The notes beneath the pieces were generated by a model, which searched no databases, was not told the origin of the DNA, and saw only the letters and a list, made by a program, of their open reading frames with translations. DNA of 64,000 nucleotides, taken from positions 1-64,000 of the forward strand of contig NZ_JAFMYW010000004.1 of the NCBI RefSeq assembly GCF_017353175.1, read 5' to 3'. Each line of letters opens with the position of its first letter. The first letter of the stretch is position 1. This DNA comes from Fibrella forsythiae (GTDB lineage: Bacteria > Bacteroidota > Bacteroidia > Cytophagales > Spirosomataceae). A program made the translations under genes and the position numbers. Positions 26,226-34,846 of this stretch are shown here, piece by piece.

Positions 26226-26619
26226 AGGGGTGTGAAGTTTTCCCGGTGAGGTAAGCACGCAAGTAGGAAATTTCTCTATACATACGCAATCGGCGCGCCT
26301 GCGAATTACCAGACTTCGCTTTACTCACCGGGCCACCCAGACCAGCCTATAAGACAGGCACGCCCGTTATGGTAGCCAGTACTGGTCTGGAAACGAACTT
26401 ATTACGCAGCCCGGTTCCGGCGTACAACCGCACAAAAAGGGCCAAAATTGGTTCAATCAAATACTATTTTGCATTATACCAATCGAACAAAACATTATTT
26501 GTATAAACTGTTTGAAATAAGAATTATAGTTTGAAAATTTGATCATACCCAATACTATTTCATACAATGTATTGAGATACCATACCAGTTCTACTTCTAC
26601 AACCTAACAAACTAAATCA
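26226..26619. other. AT-rich intergenic region upstream of the Tat-type aminotransferase
   Basis: About 390 nt without a gene. The left half holds an inverted repeat CCAGACCAG/CTGGTCTGG (near 26337 and 26383). The right half is strongly AT-rich with ATACTATTT repeated (near 26460 and 26552). It probably carries the promoter of the aminotransferase, but I find no exact TAnnTTTG. Confidence 0.4.
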
Positions 26620-27783
26620 ATGAGTTTATCACGCCGCAACTGGCTCAAGGCCAGCAGCCTGTTTACCGCCAGCCTCGGTTTAAATCGCTGGAATACAGCG
26701 CAGGCAGCAGTTCCCCAGGCCCCTGCATTGACTACCAACGCCTTCACGAAAGAGCATATGGTCATGCCGCCAGGCACCGCCAAACTACGGGCTCGGTTAC
26801 TGGCGAACGAAAACCCGCTGGGCATTGCACCCAGCGCAAAAAAGGCAATCATTGACTCGGCCAGTTCAGGCAACCGCTACGCCTGGTCGGAGTTTGGCCC
26901 GTTGAAGAAACTGATTGCTGATAAGGAAGGCGTTAAACCCGAGCACATTCTGATGTCGCCCGGCTCGTCGGATATGCTGCTGGCAGCGGCGGAACACTTC
27001 GCTAAAGGCGGAGGTACCATCCTGACCTGCCGACCTACGTATGAAGACTTGCTGAAAAAGTCGACGCTCTTTGGCGCTACGGTGAAATCGCTACCGCTCA
27101 CCAAAGAGTACAAGTTTGATCTGCCCGCTATTCAGGCCGCCATCACGCCCGACGTGAAACTGGTGTATATCGTGAACCCGAATAACCCGACCGGCACTAT
27201 CCTGTCGCCGGCTGAACTGGAAACGTTCTGCCGCGCCGTGGCTCCAAAAGTGCCCGTCTTCATCGACGAAGCCTACATCGATTTCCTGACCCCAGCCGAC
27301 CGGCCTATGCTTGGGAAACTGGTTGCCGAGGGCTTAAATATCATCCAGGCCCGCACATTCTCAAAGATTCACGGTTTTGCCGGTCTGCGCCTTGGTTACG
27401 CCATCGCGCAACCTGCCATGCTGGAATCGATGCACCAGTACATCGGCGCTGAGCATGACGTGAGCATCACCACGCTGATGGCCGGTACCGCTAGTTATCA
27501 GGACATGGCCTGGCAGGACCATTGCCGCGCCGAAAACGCCAAAGCCCGTGACTTCACGGTGAAAGCGCTGACCGACATGGGCTATGAAGTTATTCCGTCG
27601 TACGCCAACTTCATGCTGTTCCCGATCCGGATGAAGAGCAAAGCCTTCAGCGAGCAAATGTTCGCGCAGGGCATCGGCATCCAAACCCGCGACATCGACG
27701 GCCAACCATTCTGCCGCGTGAGTATCGGCACGATGGAAGAAATGGGCATGTTCGTCGATAGCTTCAAGAAAGTAGTGGGCTGA
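26620..27783 (+). CDS. Tat-exported histidinol-phosphate-aminotransferase-like enzyme
   Basis: A 387-residue fold-type I PLP aminotransferase of the HisC-like group. The N-terminus SRRNWLKASS followed by a hydrophobic stretch looks like a twin-arginine signal, with Trp where Phe is more usual. PLP-site landmarks are YIVNPNNPTG, VFIDEAYIDF and the lysine in ARTFSKIHGFAGLRLGY. No other his genes are near, so a periplasmic role unrelated to histidine synthesis is likely (inference). Confidence 0.88.
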   Translation: MSLSRRNWLKASSLFTASLGLNRWNTAQAAVPQAPALTTNAFTKEHMVMPPGTAKLRARLLANENPLGIAPSAKKAIIDSASSGNRYAWSEFGPLKKLIADKEGVKPEHILMSPGSSDMLLAAAEHFAKGGGTILTCRPTYEDLLKKSTLFGATVKSLPLTKEYKFDLPAIQAAITPDVKLVYIVNPNNPTGTILSPAELETFCRAVAPKVPVFIDEAYIDFLTPADRPMLGKLVAEGLNIIQARTFSKIHGFAGLRLGYAIAQPAMLESMHQYIGAEHDVSITTLMAGTASYQDMAWQDHCRAENAKARDFTVKALTDMGYEVIPSYANFMLFPIRMKSKAFSEQMFAQGIGIQTRDIDGQPFCRVSIGTMEEMGMFVDSFKKVVG

Positions 27784-27808
27784 TTACTCCAGGTACGTTA
27801 CTTCCCAA

Positions 27809-27848
27809 ATAGCCGCTCCCAGTTCACACTGAGAGCGGCTATTTTTTT
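27809..27848 (+). terminator. Rho-independent terminator
   Basis: The stem ATAGCCGCTC / GAGCGGCTAT (27809-27818 and 27833-27842) is followed by seven T residues. It ends the aminotransferase transcript. Confidence 0.9.
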
Positions 27849-28135
27849 GCTCCTTCCTTTCCAGCAGTAGCCAGTTATCGCTATTACCACCGCTTACTCA
27901 ATTCAGTTGGACTAGCTGACCTAATAAAGTATGATTACATGATAGATTGGTAAGTCATTTTTGTAATTGTTTCAACCAGATTAATCCTCATCAATAGAGC
28001 AATAGTCTGCCGATAAATAGTAGCTAAGTATTTTTTTATCCAAAACAGCTACATGTATTCGGAACAGGAAGACATGTTTGACTTAAATCAGTGCCAGTAA
28101 TTTGTTCCCATCCACTCTCTTAAATTAACACAATC
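27849..28135. other. AT-rich leader of the vWD/lectin gene
   Basis: About 290 nt with no gene. Composition turns AT-rich here and stays so through the next gene. I find no exact -7 box or recognisable RNA element. Confidence 0.35.
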
Positions 28136-30409
28136 ATGAAAAAGTACGCAGGAAAAATTAGTCTTATCCTCATTTTTTGTTTCCTGTTAGGTTGCAATAA
28201 AGAGACAGATAATTCTTCGCCACAGCCAACTAGTTCAACTACTACATTAGTCATCAATGGGCATAATCAGACAAATCAGGCACGAATTATTCTGGTTAGT
28301 TTATCTACTGACGTAAATGGATCAACCAAAAAATCCAGTTTAACAGGGCGTTGCATTAAGTTCAGCCAGAGTTACGGAACTGAACTTGACAATACGATAA
28401 ACTCTATCTTTTTTGAAATAGATCAGAAAGGAAATGAGTTGAGCGACAAAGATATTGTTGCCTTTTTCGAGGAGAAACTGAAGCTCACAAACGGCTACGC
28501 AACAAGTAGTGCTATACCGCAACAACAGTTGTTGAGTATGTTAAAAGTAGGGCAGATAGACCTGGCGCTACAAAAGCTAAAATCAGACAGCTTTTTTGAC
28601 GACGTTTTATTGGGTTTATTTTCGACCCCAGCTTATGCGCAAACTACTAATCCAGATAAAATAATTCTTGATATTGTTAAAGGTGCAGTAAACCAGGTCA
28701 AAGGCTGCTTTGGAGGTACCAGTGCAAAATGTGTAAAATCAATCAAGGATCTGGCCAAGGCTACCGGTAAATTATGGGATTATATCGCTGATGAAGTAGG
28801 AAAAGCGATGAATCCTGACGACAATAAAAGCGCCGGAGATGTATACGATGATCTTCAGAACTCGCCTACATCGAATACAGGAGGCAATTCGCAGAACGTA
28901 TCACCGTCACCGACCGGTGGGTCGTATGGAGAGCCCCATTTAACTACTATGGATGGTTTTTATTATGATTTTCAGGGATATGGAGAGTTTATAGCCGTGA
29001 AGTCAACTACAGACGCCTTTGAAATCCAGGCGCGCCAACAGGAAATTGAGCCGTATCGAAATGGAAAAGTGACAATGAATACGGCTTTAGCTATAAATAC
29101 GGGTAGTGATATTATCTGTTTGTTTCCTAACGAAGTTTATATCAACAAACAAAAATTCACGTTCACTCTAAACGGCCAGCGTGAATTCGCGCTCAAGCAG
29201 GGAAGTGCAACACTGTCTAATAATTTCTTCACTGTTCAATCGGCTGCCAATGACATTATCCGAGTTAATATACAAAATCTTGGACAGGGCTTTCTTGACT
29301 ACCGGGTAACATTGAATGAAACCAGAAAGGGAAAAGTTAAGGGGTTATTGGGCAATTTTGATGGTAATACTGCAAATGATGTACAAACCCAGGATGGAAA
29401 AATTGTTAACCCATTCATATTCGCCGACATGTATCCAGCTTTTGCCAATAGCTGGAGAATAAGTGATACCAATTCATACTTCGAATATCCGACCGGTAAA
29501 AAAACAGCCGATTATTCGAAAACAGATTACCCTAAACTGAATGCAGACATTGATGCAACTTTACGAACCTGGGCAGAAAATGTATGTCGTGTCAATGGCA
29601 TTACAGACGAGCCTTATTTTTCGTCCTGTGTCATGGATGTCGCTCTATCTGGCTCCGATCGGTATTTCATCAGTGCGTTGGGTGCAGAAGAGAGCAAATT
29701 ACGGTTAACCAGTTTTGAGATCAACAAATTCACTTCATTCGAGGAATTAAATCTGACGCCACACGGAGGTAGTCCGACAATTGAGAATGGGCTACTTTAC
29801 ATAACAAAACCACAGGGAGCCGCCGCCGTATACCAGAAATATAAAATCGATATAACGACTGGTTTTGAAGTCAATATTGACTTTGCCTTTACAGAACCAG
29901 GCGGTATAGTAGACGCCAAAGGAGAGCTTGGTGCTGATGGTATTGCGTTCATCATCCAGGATTACAACAGCAGGCTGGTACCACCGTCTTCTGGCCAGGG
30001 GCTAGGCTACAACGGGTTGCCTCGCAGCCTGGCAATTGAATTTGACACGTATACAAATGCTGGCCAGGATTCGCCCGATGCAGACATCTGGCTAAATACG
30101 CAGGGTGTCAATCCTAATTCTGTAGCTGATGCCACTACCCTGATAAAACCTCAAACCCGGCCAATTGCCAACCTGGTAGATGGGAAAGTCCATAAGGCTG
30201 TTATACGGTACGTAAAGAAAACATCAACTACCTACAAGCTCGACGTGTTTGTAGATGGAGAGACAAACCCCTATTTGACGGCCGATAACATTAATATTCA
30301 AAACATAATTGGCGCTTATTCTTCGGGTGTGTATCTGGGCATATCAGCCGCAACGGCAGGGGGTTACCAAAATCATGTGATTCACCGGTGGGCCTATAAA
30401 CCGCTGTAG
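28136..30409 (+). CDS. Lipoprotein with von Willebrand type D and legume-lectin-like domains
   Basis: A 757-residue lipoprotein (lipobox LLGC, Cys20). After a low-complexity linker (near residues 225-260) comes a vWD domain starting GSYGEPHLTTMDGFYYDFQG and including GLLGNFDGNTANDVQT, where GLLGNFDG is the classic vWD turn. Residues from about 530 form an L-type lectin domain with GADGIAFIIQD, LAIEFDTYTN and VYLGISAAT. It is probably surface-exposed and may bind glycans. The gene is AT-richer than its neighbours, suggesting transfer or relaxed selection. Confidence 0.82.
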   Translation: MKKYAGKISLILIFCFLLGCNKETDNSSPQPTSSTTTLVINGHNQTNQARIILVSLSTDVNGSTKKSSLTGRCIKFSQSYGTELDNTINSIFFEIDQKGNELSDKDIVAFFEEKLKLTNGYATSSAIPQQQLLSMLKVGQIDLALQKLKSDSFFDDVLLGLFSTPAYAQTTNPDKIILDIVKGAVNQVKGCFGGTSAKCVKSIKDLAKATGKLWDYIADEVGKAMNPDDNKSAGDVYDDLQNSPTSNTGGNSQNVSPSPTGGSYGEPHLTTMDGFYYDFQGYGEFIAVKSTTDAFEIQARQQEIEPYRNGKVTMNTALAINTGSDIICLFPNEVYINKQKFTFTLNGQREFALKQGSATLSNNFFTVQSAANDIIRVNIQNLGQGFLDYRVTLNETRKGKVKGLLGNFDGNTANDVQTQDGKIVNPFIFADMYPAFANSWRISDTNSYFEYPTGKKTADYSKTDYPKLNADIDATLRTWAENVCRVNGITDEPYFSSCVMDVALSGSDRYFISALGAEESKLRLTSFEINKFTSFEELNLTPHGGSPTIENGLLYITKPQGAAAVYQKYKIDITTGFEVNIDFAFTEPGGIVDAKGELGADGIAFIIQDYNSRLVPPSSGQGLGYNGLPRSLAIEFDTYTNAGQDSPDADIWLNTQGVNPNSVADATTLIKPQTRPIANLVDGKVHKAVIRYVKKTSTTYKLDVFVDGETNPYLTADNINIQNIIGAYSSGVYLGISAATAGGYQNHVIHRWAYKPL

Positions 30410-30468
30410 TCGGGTGATGGCTGGGTACGTTATGCGCCAACTAAACAGGCGTCTGGTAACGTACCCGG

Positions 30469-32220
30469 CTACTTCCCAGCCGCTGCCGTTAACGGCGCGT
30501 AAAACCGCCAGGTGGGTTTGTAATCGCGGGTGAGTTTCTGGTTGGTCAGGATAGCGCGGACCATATCGACGGGCATGGCGTTTTCCTGCATGATGGTATC
30601 GTGGAACTGCTTGTAGGTCATCTTTCCACTGTCGACCAGCTCTTTTTTCAGGGCGTAGAACTGGAAACCACCCGTCATGTAGGCCAGTTGATAGAGCGGT
30701 TCGTAGCCACCTACAAACGACCGACGTACCTCGCCCTCGGCGTTGGCCCGCTCGTGCCCGACGCGGTCGACCAGGAAGTCGATGCATTGCTGGGGCTTCC
30801 ACTTGCCGAGGTGGTAGTTGAGCGAGAAAATGATGCGGGCGCAGCGGTGCATCCGCCAGAACAGCATCCCGATCTTGTCTTCCGGCGACTGCGGGAAGTT
30901 CATATCCCACAGGATCATCTCCCAGTAGAGCGACCAGCCTTCGATCCAGAAGGGCGTGCGGAAGCGGCGGTACGTTTTGTAGCGGTTGTTCATGAACCCC
31001 TGCAAATGGTGCCCGGCAATGAGTTCGTGGTGCACCGTTGCCCGCGAGAAATGCGGATTGTTGCCCCGCATGCTCATCAGCTTGTCTTCCTGCGACATGC
31101 CCGACGTGGGGTACGAAATCAGAATGGTTTCGCCACCCAGAAAGAACGGGCTCATCTTCTGCCGCTCGGCCGACATCATGGTCATGCGCCAGGTTTCTTC
31201 GGCAATGGGTGGAATGGTGATCAGGTCTTTCGCTTTCAGGAATGCCACCGACTCGTTGTAGAGGCGGAGAATCAGTTCGGGCTGCTTGCCCACGGGCACC
31301 GTGCTGTTCTTCACTTTCTCCTGCGCCGCTTTCCAGTTATCGCCGAAACCCATCTCGCGCGAGGCTTTCAGCAATTCACGGTCGCACCAGGCAAACTCAC
31401 GATTGGCAATATCGATCAGTTCTTCGGGCGTGTAGGCGATCATCTCGAACTGAAGCTGCCGCACCAGTTCATCGCGCCCGACGGCCGTGCCCGCAATGCC
31501 GCTTTCGTCTACGGCGGGCTGGGCGGCTTTCGCTTTTTTGCCGAAAAAGGCGGCGTACTCAGTCAGTTGGGCGTCCAGTTTGCGGTAGGGTTCGGGCACC
31601 CACCAGGTGAAGAGTGGGTCGTAGTCGTTATAGAACTCGAACACGCTTTTCAGGGCCGATTTCAGCCCGTTGGCCGTGTCTTCGGCCCGCTGCGCCAGCA
31701 CCGGATCAACTTTCTCGGTTGCCTGGATGGTCTTCAACGCCTGCGCCACCTCGCGACTAAGCCGCGAAAAGTCGGTGGCCACCACCTCGCCGTTCATCGA
31801 CGCCCCCCGCCGCCTGACTTTTTCGAGCGCGTAGATGGGCTCGGCGAAGGGGAACCATGCTTGCGTTTTAGCGACCTCGGCTGCTTCAGTCTGCAACTCC
31901 CGCAGGTCGACCTCCAGGCTCCGCCGAAACAGCAGGTAATCGACCTGACTATCGACCGGCAGCCGATCGAAATCCAGTTTCTGAAGCTGCTGGAGCGTTT
32001 CGGTGGTGTGGCGTTGCAGCCGTTCGCGCCGTTCGGGCGAGTTGGCAATGACGTAAAACCGGTTCAGGCTCCCCCGGTCGGCGTTGTACTGCGTCATCAG
32101 ATGATGCACCTCGCTGGTTTGCCGGTACAACTCATTAATCGGCGCAGGCTGGGCGTAGACGCAAAAGCTAGCCGACAAAGTCAGCAGACAAACAAGCAGT
32201 ATTCTGTAAACAGTAGACAT
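30469..32220 (-). CDS. Secreted DUF885 family protein (zinc peptidase-like)
   Basis: About 583 residues from the ATG at 32220, which gives a proper signal peptide (MSTVYRILLVCLLTLSASFC...YAQ); the frame is open to 32277 but without one. The putative metal site is HHELIAGHHLQG followed by FWIEGWSLYWE, a HExxxxH-plus-distant-Glu arrangement found throughout DUF885. The family is proposed to be metallopeptidase-like, but the substrate is unknown. A 543-codon open frame lies on the opposite strand over the same DNA and is a shadow. Confidence 0.85.
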   Translation of the reverse strand: MSTVYRILLVCLLTLSASFCVYAQPAPINELYRQTSEVHHLMTQYNADRGSLNRFYVIANSPERRERLQRHTTETLQQLQKLDFDRLPVDSQVDYLLFRRSLEVDLRELQTEAAEVAKTQAWFPFAEPIYALEKVRRRGASMNGEVVATDFSRLSREVAQALKTIQATEKVDPVLAQRAEDTANGLKSALKSVFEFYNDYDPLFTWWVPEPYRKLDAQLTEYAAFFGKKAKAAQPAVDESGIAGTAVGRDELVRQLQFEMIAYTPEELIDIANREFAWCDRELLKASREMGFGDNWKAAQEKVKNSTVPVGKQPELILRLYNESVAFLKAKDLITIPPIAEETWRMTMMSAERQKMSPFFLGGETILISYPTSGMSQEDKLMSMRGNNPHFSRATVHHELIAGHHLQGFMNNRYKTYRRFRTPFWIEGWSLYWEMILWDMNFPQSPEDKIGMLFWRMHRCARIIFSLNYHLGKWKPQQCIDFLVDRVGHERANAEGEVRRSFVGGYEPLYQLAYMTGGFQFYALKKELVDSGKMTYKQFHDTIMQENAMPVDMVRAILTNQKLTRDYKPTWRFYAPLTAAAGK

Positions 32221-32508
32221 AGGAATGTATAAGTGATCAATGAAGTATATGGGCCGTAAATTCAACTGCAAATACAACGCTTGGTAGCCATACGGTTCTC
32301 TGCTGCAACATACTGCCTTTACAGCAACAATTCATATTTGCCTAAACTGAATAGTAATTCGGCAGCTTGTTGATAGTACTAGGTACGTTTGATAGATAAA
32401 GTAACAATAAACGCCTAACCTACGAGCGAGTAAGGAGCTTTACATAAGTAGCTGGCCTAATTTTTGTACTTTTAGCGACAAATCACTCGCCTAAATTGTT
32501 AATCCTTT

Positions 32509-33462
32509 ATGCCAGAGCAGCCTATAGATATATTTAATCTGCAAATTGGTGGAGAGGTTGGCAAATACAATTCTCTACCTGTTGAGTACCTTATTGAAAT
32601 TGCCAAAAATCTCCAAAACTTCTTGCAAACACTGGCTAAAGTCAATGTCTCAAATAGTTCAACCTTAGACCTCAATAATTTTAAGTTAGAATTAACTGGC
32701 TTTCAAAAAGGTAGCGCAGTACCGCAATTTGTTTTTACTCCTCGTCGACGTCTTACACTAGATGCTGATATTGACAATCAACGATTATTAGTCAGACAAA
32801 AGTTTGATGAAATTGTTGAAGCTTCTAGCAAAGGCGACTTTACTAAGGTTAGAGAACTTTATCCAGACGCATATCGTCGAAATGAAGTTGTCGAAGGGTT
32901 GTACAGCTTCGTTAACAGCTTCGGTAACTCACCAGTAAGTGTCGTTGATTTAAATAATAAGAAGGGTAAAGATAATATCACCACGCTTTACCGAATTCGG
33001 CCTTTTGCGAAAGAAGTTCGTGACCGTTTAATTACGACGGTTATTGAAAGCAGAGCCTTAGAAACAGTCGAAGAAATTAGTTTGCGAAGGGTAGTTACGA
33101 CTTACCGTGGTGGGGCAAAAATTAAAACAAAAACTGTAGAAGAATACTCGGATAAGCAAGCGGCTCTATCACTTGCTCCAGATCAGATTATATCATCTAC
33201 GCATACTTATAGATTAATTAGCCCTCTTCGTTGTCTACTTGAAAAAGAAGAAGACTATTTCGTACTAACGTGTGAACTACTCGATTTGGTCGGCACAGGA
33301 TTATCAGTCGAAGAGGCACAAGAGAGTTTTGCAGAAGAGTTTGAGTTTATATACAATCGTTACAATGAACTTCCTAACAAGGAATTGACTCAGCGGCTTC
33401 AATCTATCAAAATAATATTAAACGCCTTGATTAAACAGGTTGATGCCCATGCCCACGCTTGA
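32509..33462 (+). CDS. 317-residue protein with HicB-like C-terminus, first gene of the HicA cassette
   Basis: I do not recognise the N-terminal two thirds. They contain SLPVEYLIEIAKNLQNFLQ and a basic, strand-rich middle. Residues about 255-290 (YFVLTCELLDLVGTGLSVEE followed by AQESFAEEFEF) read like the degraded-RNase-H core of HicB antitoxins. It overlaps the following HicA-like gene by 20 nt, the arrangement expected of an antitoxin-toxin pair. The gene is AT-rich against its flanks. Best guess: an enlarged HicB-type antitoxin or a regulator carrying that module. Confidence 0.6.
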   Translation: MPEQPIDIFNLQIGGEVGKYNSLPVEYLIEIAKNLQNFLQTLAKVNVSNSSTLDLNNFKLELTGFQKGSAVPQFVFTPRRRLTLDADIDNQRLLVRQKFDEIVEASSKGDFTKVRELYPDAYRRNEVVEGLYSFVNSFGNSPVSVVDLNNKKGKDNITTLYRIRPFAKEVRDRLITTVIESRALETVEEISLRRVVTTYRGGAKIKTKTVEEYSDKQAALSLAPDQIISSTHTYRLISPLRCLLEKEEDYFVLTCELLDLVGTGLSVEEAQESFAEEFEFIYNRYNELPNKELTQRLQSIKIILNALIKQVDAHAHA

Positions 33463-33745
33463 TGCAAAACAAACTTATAGAAATTTGAAGAAGAAGGGAT
33501 TTGAAGACGCTCTTAGTCGAAGTGATGACCATAAATATTTGGAGTTCCGCCATAAGGGAAAGGTAGTTCTATATACGAAGATCAGTCACGGGGAAAAGGA
33601 GTTAAGCGATTTTCTCATAGGGCAAATGAAAAGACAATGTAAATTGGACAAAACTGATTTTATGGATTTGGCTAACTGTCCATTGTCTTTGGATGAATAC
33701 ACAATCAAACTTCGAGAGCAGGGATTATTAGACGCTAATGATTAA
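33443..33745 (+). CDS. HicA-like toxin (first copy)
   Basis: A 100-residue protein from the ATG at 33443; TTG 33440 and ATG 33449 are also possible. The pattern NLKKKGFEDALSRSDDHKYL, then FRHKGKVVLYTKISHG and a helical stretch, fits the dsRBD-like HicA fold, with His30 in the place of the catalytic histidine. HicA toxins are mRNA interferases neutralised by HicB. The C-terminal ~35 residues (DFMDLANCPLSLDEYTIKL) go beyond the minimal HicA. The start lies inside the 3' end of the HicB-like gene, suggesting coupled translation. Confidence 0.65.
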   Translation: MPMPTLDAKQTYRNLKKKGFEDALSRSDDHKYLEFRHKGKVVLYTKISHGEKELSDFLIGQMKRQCKLDKTDFMDLANCPLSLDEYTIKLREQGLLDAND

Positions 33746-33899
33746 TACTCCACCTATGTATGCGGTCATAGGCAAGTTCGTGTATAGCGTACCTAGTATA
33801 ATCAAGCAGTTATCTTCTCACTATCAGTATTTTGGACATTGGCCACTTGATCCGATTTTTTGGCTGAGAGGTAATATAATTCTTAGGATTAGCCTTTAA
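33738..33899 (+). CDS. Possible 53-residue protein between the two cassette halves
   Basis: The ATG at 33738 overlaps the stop of the HicA-like gene by 8 nt (ATGATTAA), and the frame runs open for 53 codons to TAA at 33897-33899, filling exactly the gap before the DUF4365 gene. The product starts MINTPPMYAVIGKFVYSV and is rich in aromatic and hydrophobic residues. No family is recognised. The junctions favour a real translated gene, but a 53-codon open frame can occur by chance. Confidence 0.3.
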   Translation: MINTPPMYAVIGKFVYSVPSIIKQLSSHYQYFGHWPLDPIFWLRGNIILRISL

Positions 33900-33904
33900 A
33901 GTTT

Positions 33905-34444
33905 TTGCATGTACTTATAAAATTTGACCTAAAAGTGCCAAACCGCAAAACTAGGACGCGAGAGCATATTATAGCAGATATTAGTGAAAATCACTTCGAA
34001 AGATTTGCTTTATTAAAAGGCTTTTCTACTGAAAGTACTGCTAGTGATTACGGTTATGATATTATAATGTCAACCTATGACAAAAATGGAGAAATTGAGA
34101 ACGGTTTCATCTTAGTTCAATTGAAAGCTACAGATAGCATCAACTTAATAAACAACCAAACAGCAATTTCATTTCCAGTTGATAAACGAGACTTGACTTT
34201 GTGGCTTAAAGAATTCTATCCAGTTATCTTAGTTGTTTATGACGCTCAAAATAAGAAAGGATATTGGCTTTATGTTCAAGCTTATTTTAATTCTATTAAA
34301 AATTTCACTTTGCTCAATATTGGAAAAACGTATAATGTTAATATACCAGTGAGCAATAAAATTAAAAACAGCACAATGGACAAGTTCAAAAAATTTAAGG
34401 AGAAGCTTTATAACCAAGTAAAAAACGTTATCCATAGCATTTAA
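33905..34444 (+). CDS. DUF4365-like (PD-(D/E)XK nuclease-fold) protein
   Basis: Up to 179 residues from TTG at 33905; GTG at 33935 is the other candidate, and no ATG precedes the conserved core. The core matches DUF4365: an Asp/Glu-containing N-terminal helix (ISENHFERFALLKGF), then D48-Y-G-Y-D52, then VQLKAT with Q72 and K74, the order of a PD-(D/E)XK active site. DUF4365 proteins turn up in defence and mobile loci. The stop overlaps the next start by one base. Confidence 0.7.
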   Translation: MHVLIKFDLKVPNRKTRTREHIIADISENHFERFALLKGFSTESTASDYGYDIIMSTYDKNGEIENGFILVQLKATDSINLINNQTAISFPVDKRDLTLWLKEFYPVILVVYDAQNKKGYWLYVQAYFNSIKNFTLLNIGKTYNVNIPVSNKIKNSTMDKFKKFKEKLYNQVKNVIHSI

Positions 34445-34692
34445 TGAGAATAAAAATCACATACAAAAATCTAATCAAAAAGCTTCATAAGATTAATTAT
34501 GTTGAAGCTAAAATGGTTGGTTCACATTTGATTTTATTTAATGATACATTTAATTCGAATATTGTGCTGCCTATCTCGAACCAAAAAGATATTGTAGCAG
34601 ATTATTTCCTAAAGACTATTAGAAAAAATATAACTGAAAAAGGCATATTAACAGAGGAGCAATTCTATAATTTAATGACCTCCAAAGACTGA
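34444..34692 (+). CDS. HicA-like toxin (second copy)
   Basis: An 82-residue protein with the compact HicA layout: an N-terminal helix (NLIKKLHKINYVEAK), then VGSHLILFND with the GSH motif (His28, catalytic in HicA), then NIVLPISNQ and a terminal helix. It is translationally coupled to the DUF4365 gene (TAATG overlap). No HicB of usual size follows, so neutralisation would fall to the DUF4365 protein, the HicB-like protein or something unseen. Confidence 0.65.
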   Translation: MRIKITYKNLIKKLHKINYVEAKMVGSHLILFNDTFNSNIVLPISNQKDIVADYFLKTIRKNITEKGILTEEQFYNLMTSKD

Positions 34693-34727
34693 TTGGGGTG
34701 GTTAAATTGTACTACCTCTTTTCAACG

Positions 34728-34784
34728 TAAGCCTTTCTGGCAAGTGGCGTAAGCAGCTTAATAAGGTGTATAGATAAAGGCTTA
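34728..34784 (+). terminator. Weak inverted repeat after the HicA cassette
   Basis: TAAGCCTTT (34728-34736) and AAAGGCTTA (34776-34784) pair over 9 nt with a 39-nt loop, 36 nt beyond the last cassette gene. It may be the cassette terminator, but the long loop makes this uncertain. Confidence 0.35.
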
Positions 34785-34846
34785 GGTAAGTTTTCAGAAG
34801 CCTATGCCCTTAGTTTTTGCATGAATTGAACATTTCAAGAACGTAT

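Noticed and set aside
30601-32232. 543-codon open frame on the plus strand opposite the DUF885 gene
   Set aside because: It is a mirror frame of a well-supported secreted protein with metal-site motifs; its own translation has no signal peptide or recognisable domain and is rich in His/Arg/Pro as expected of a shadow.
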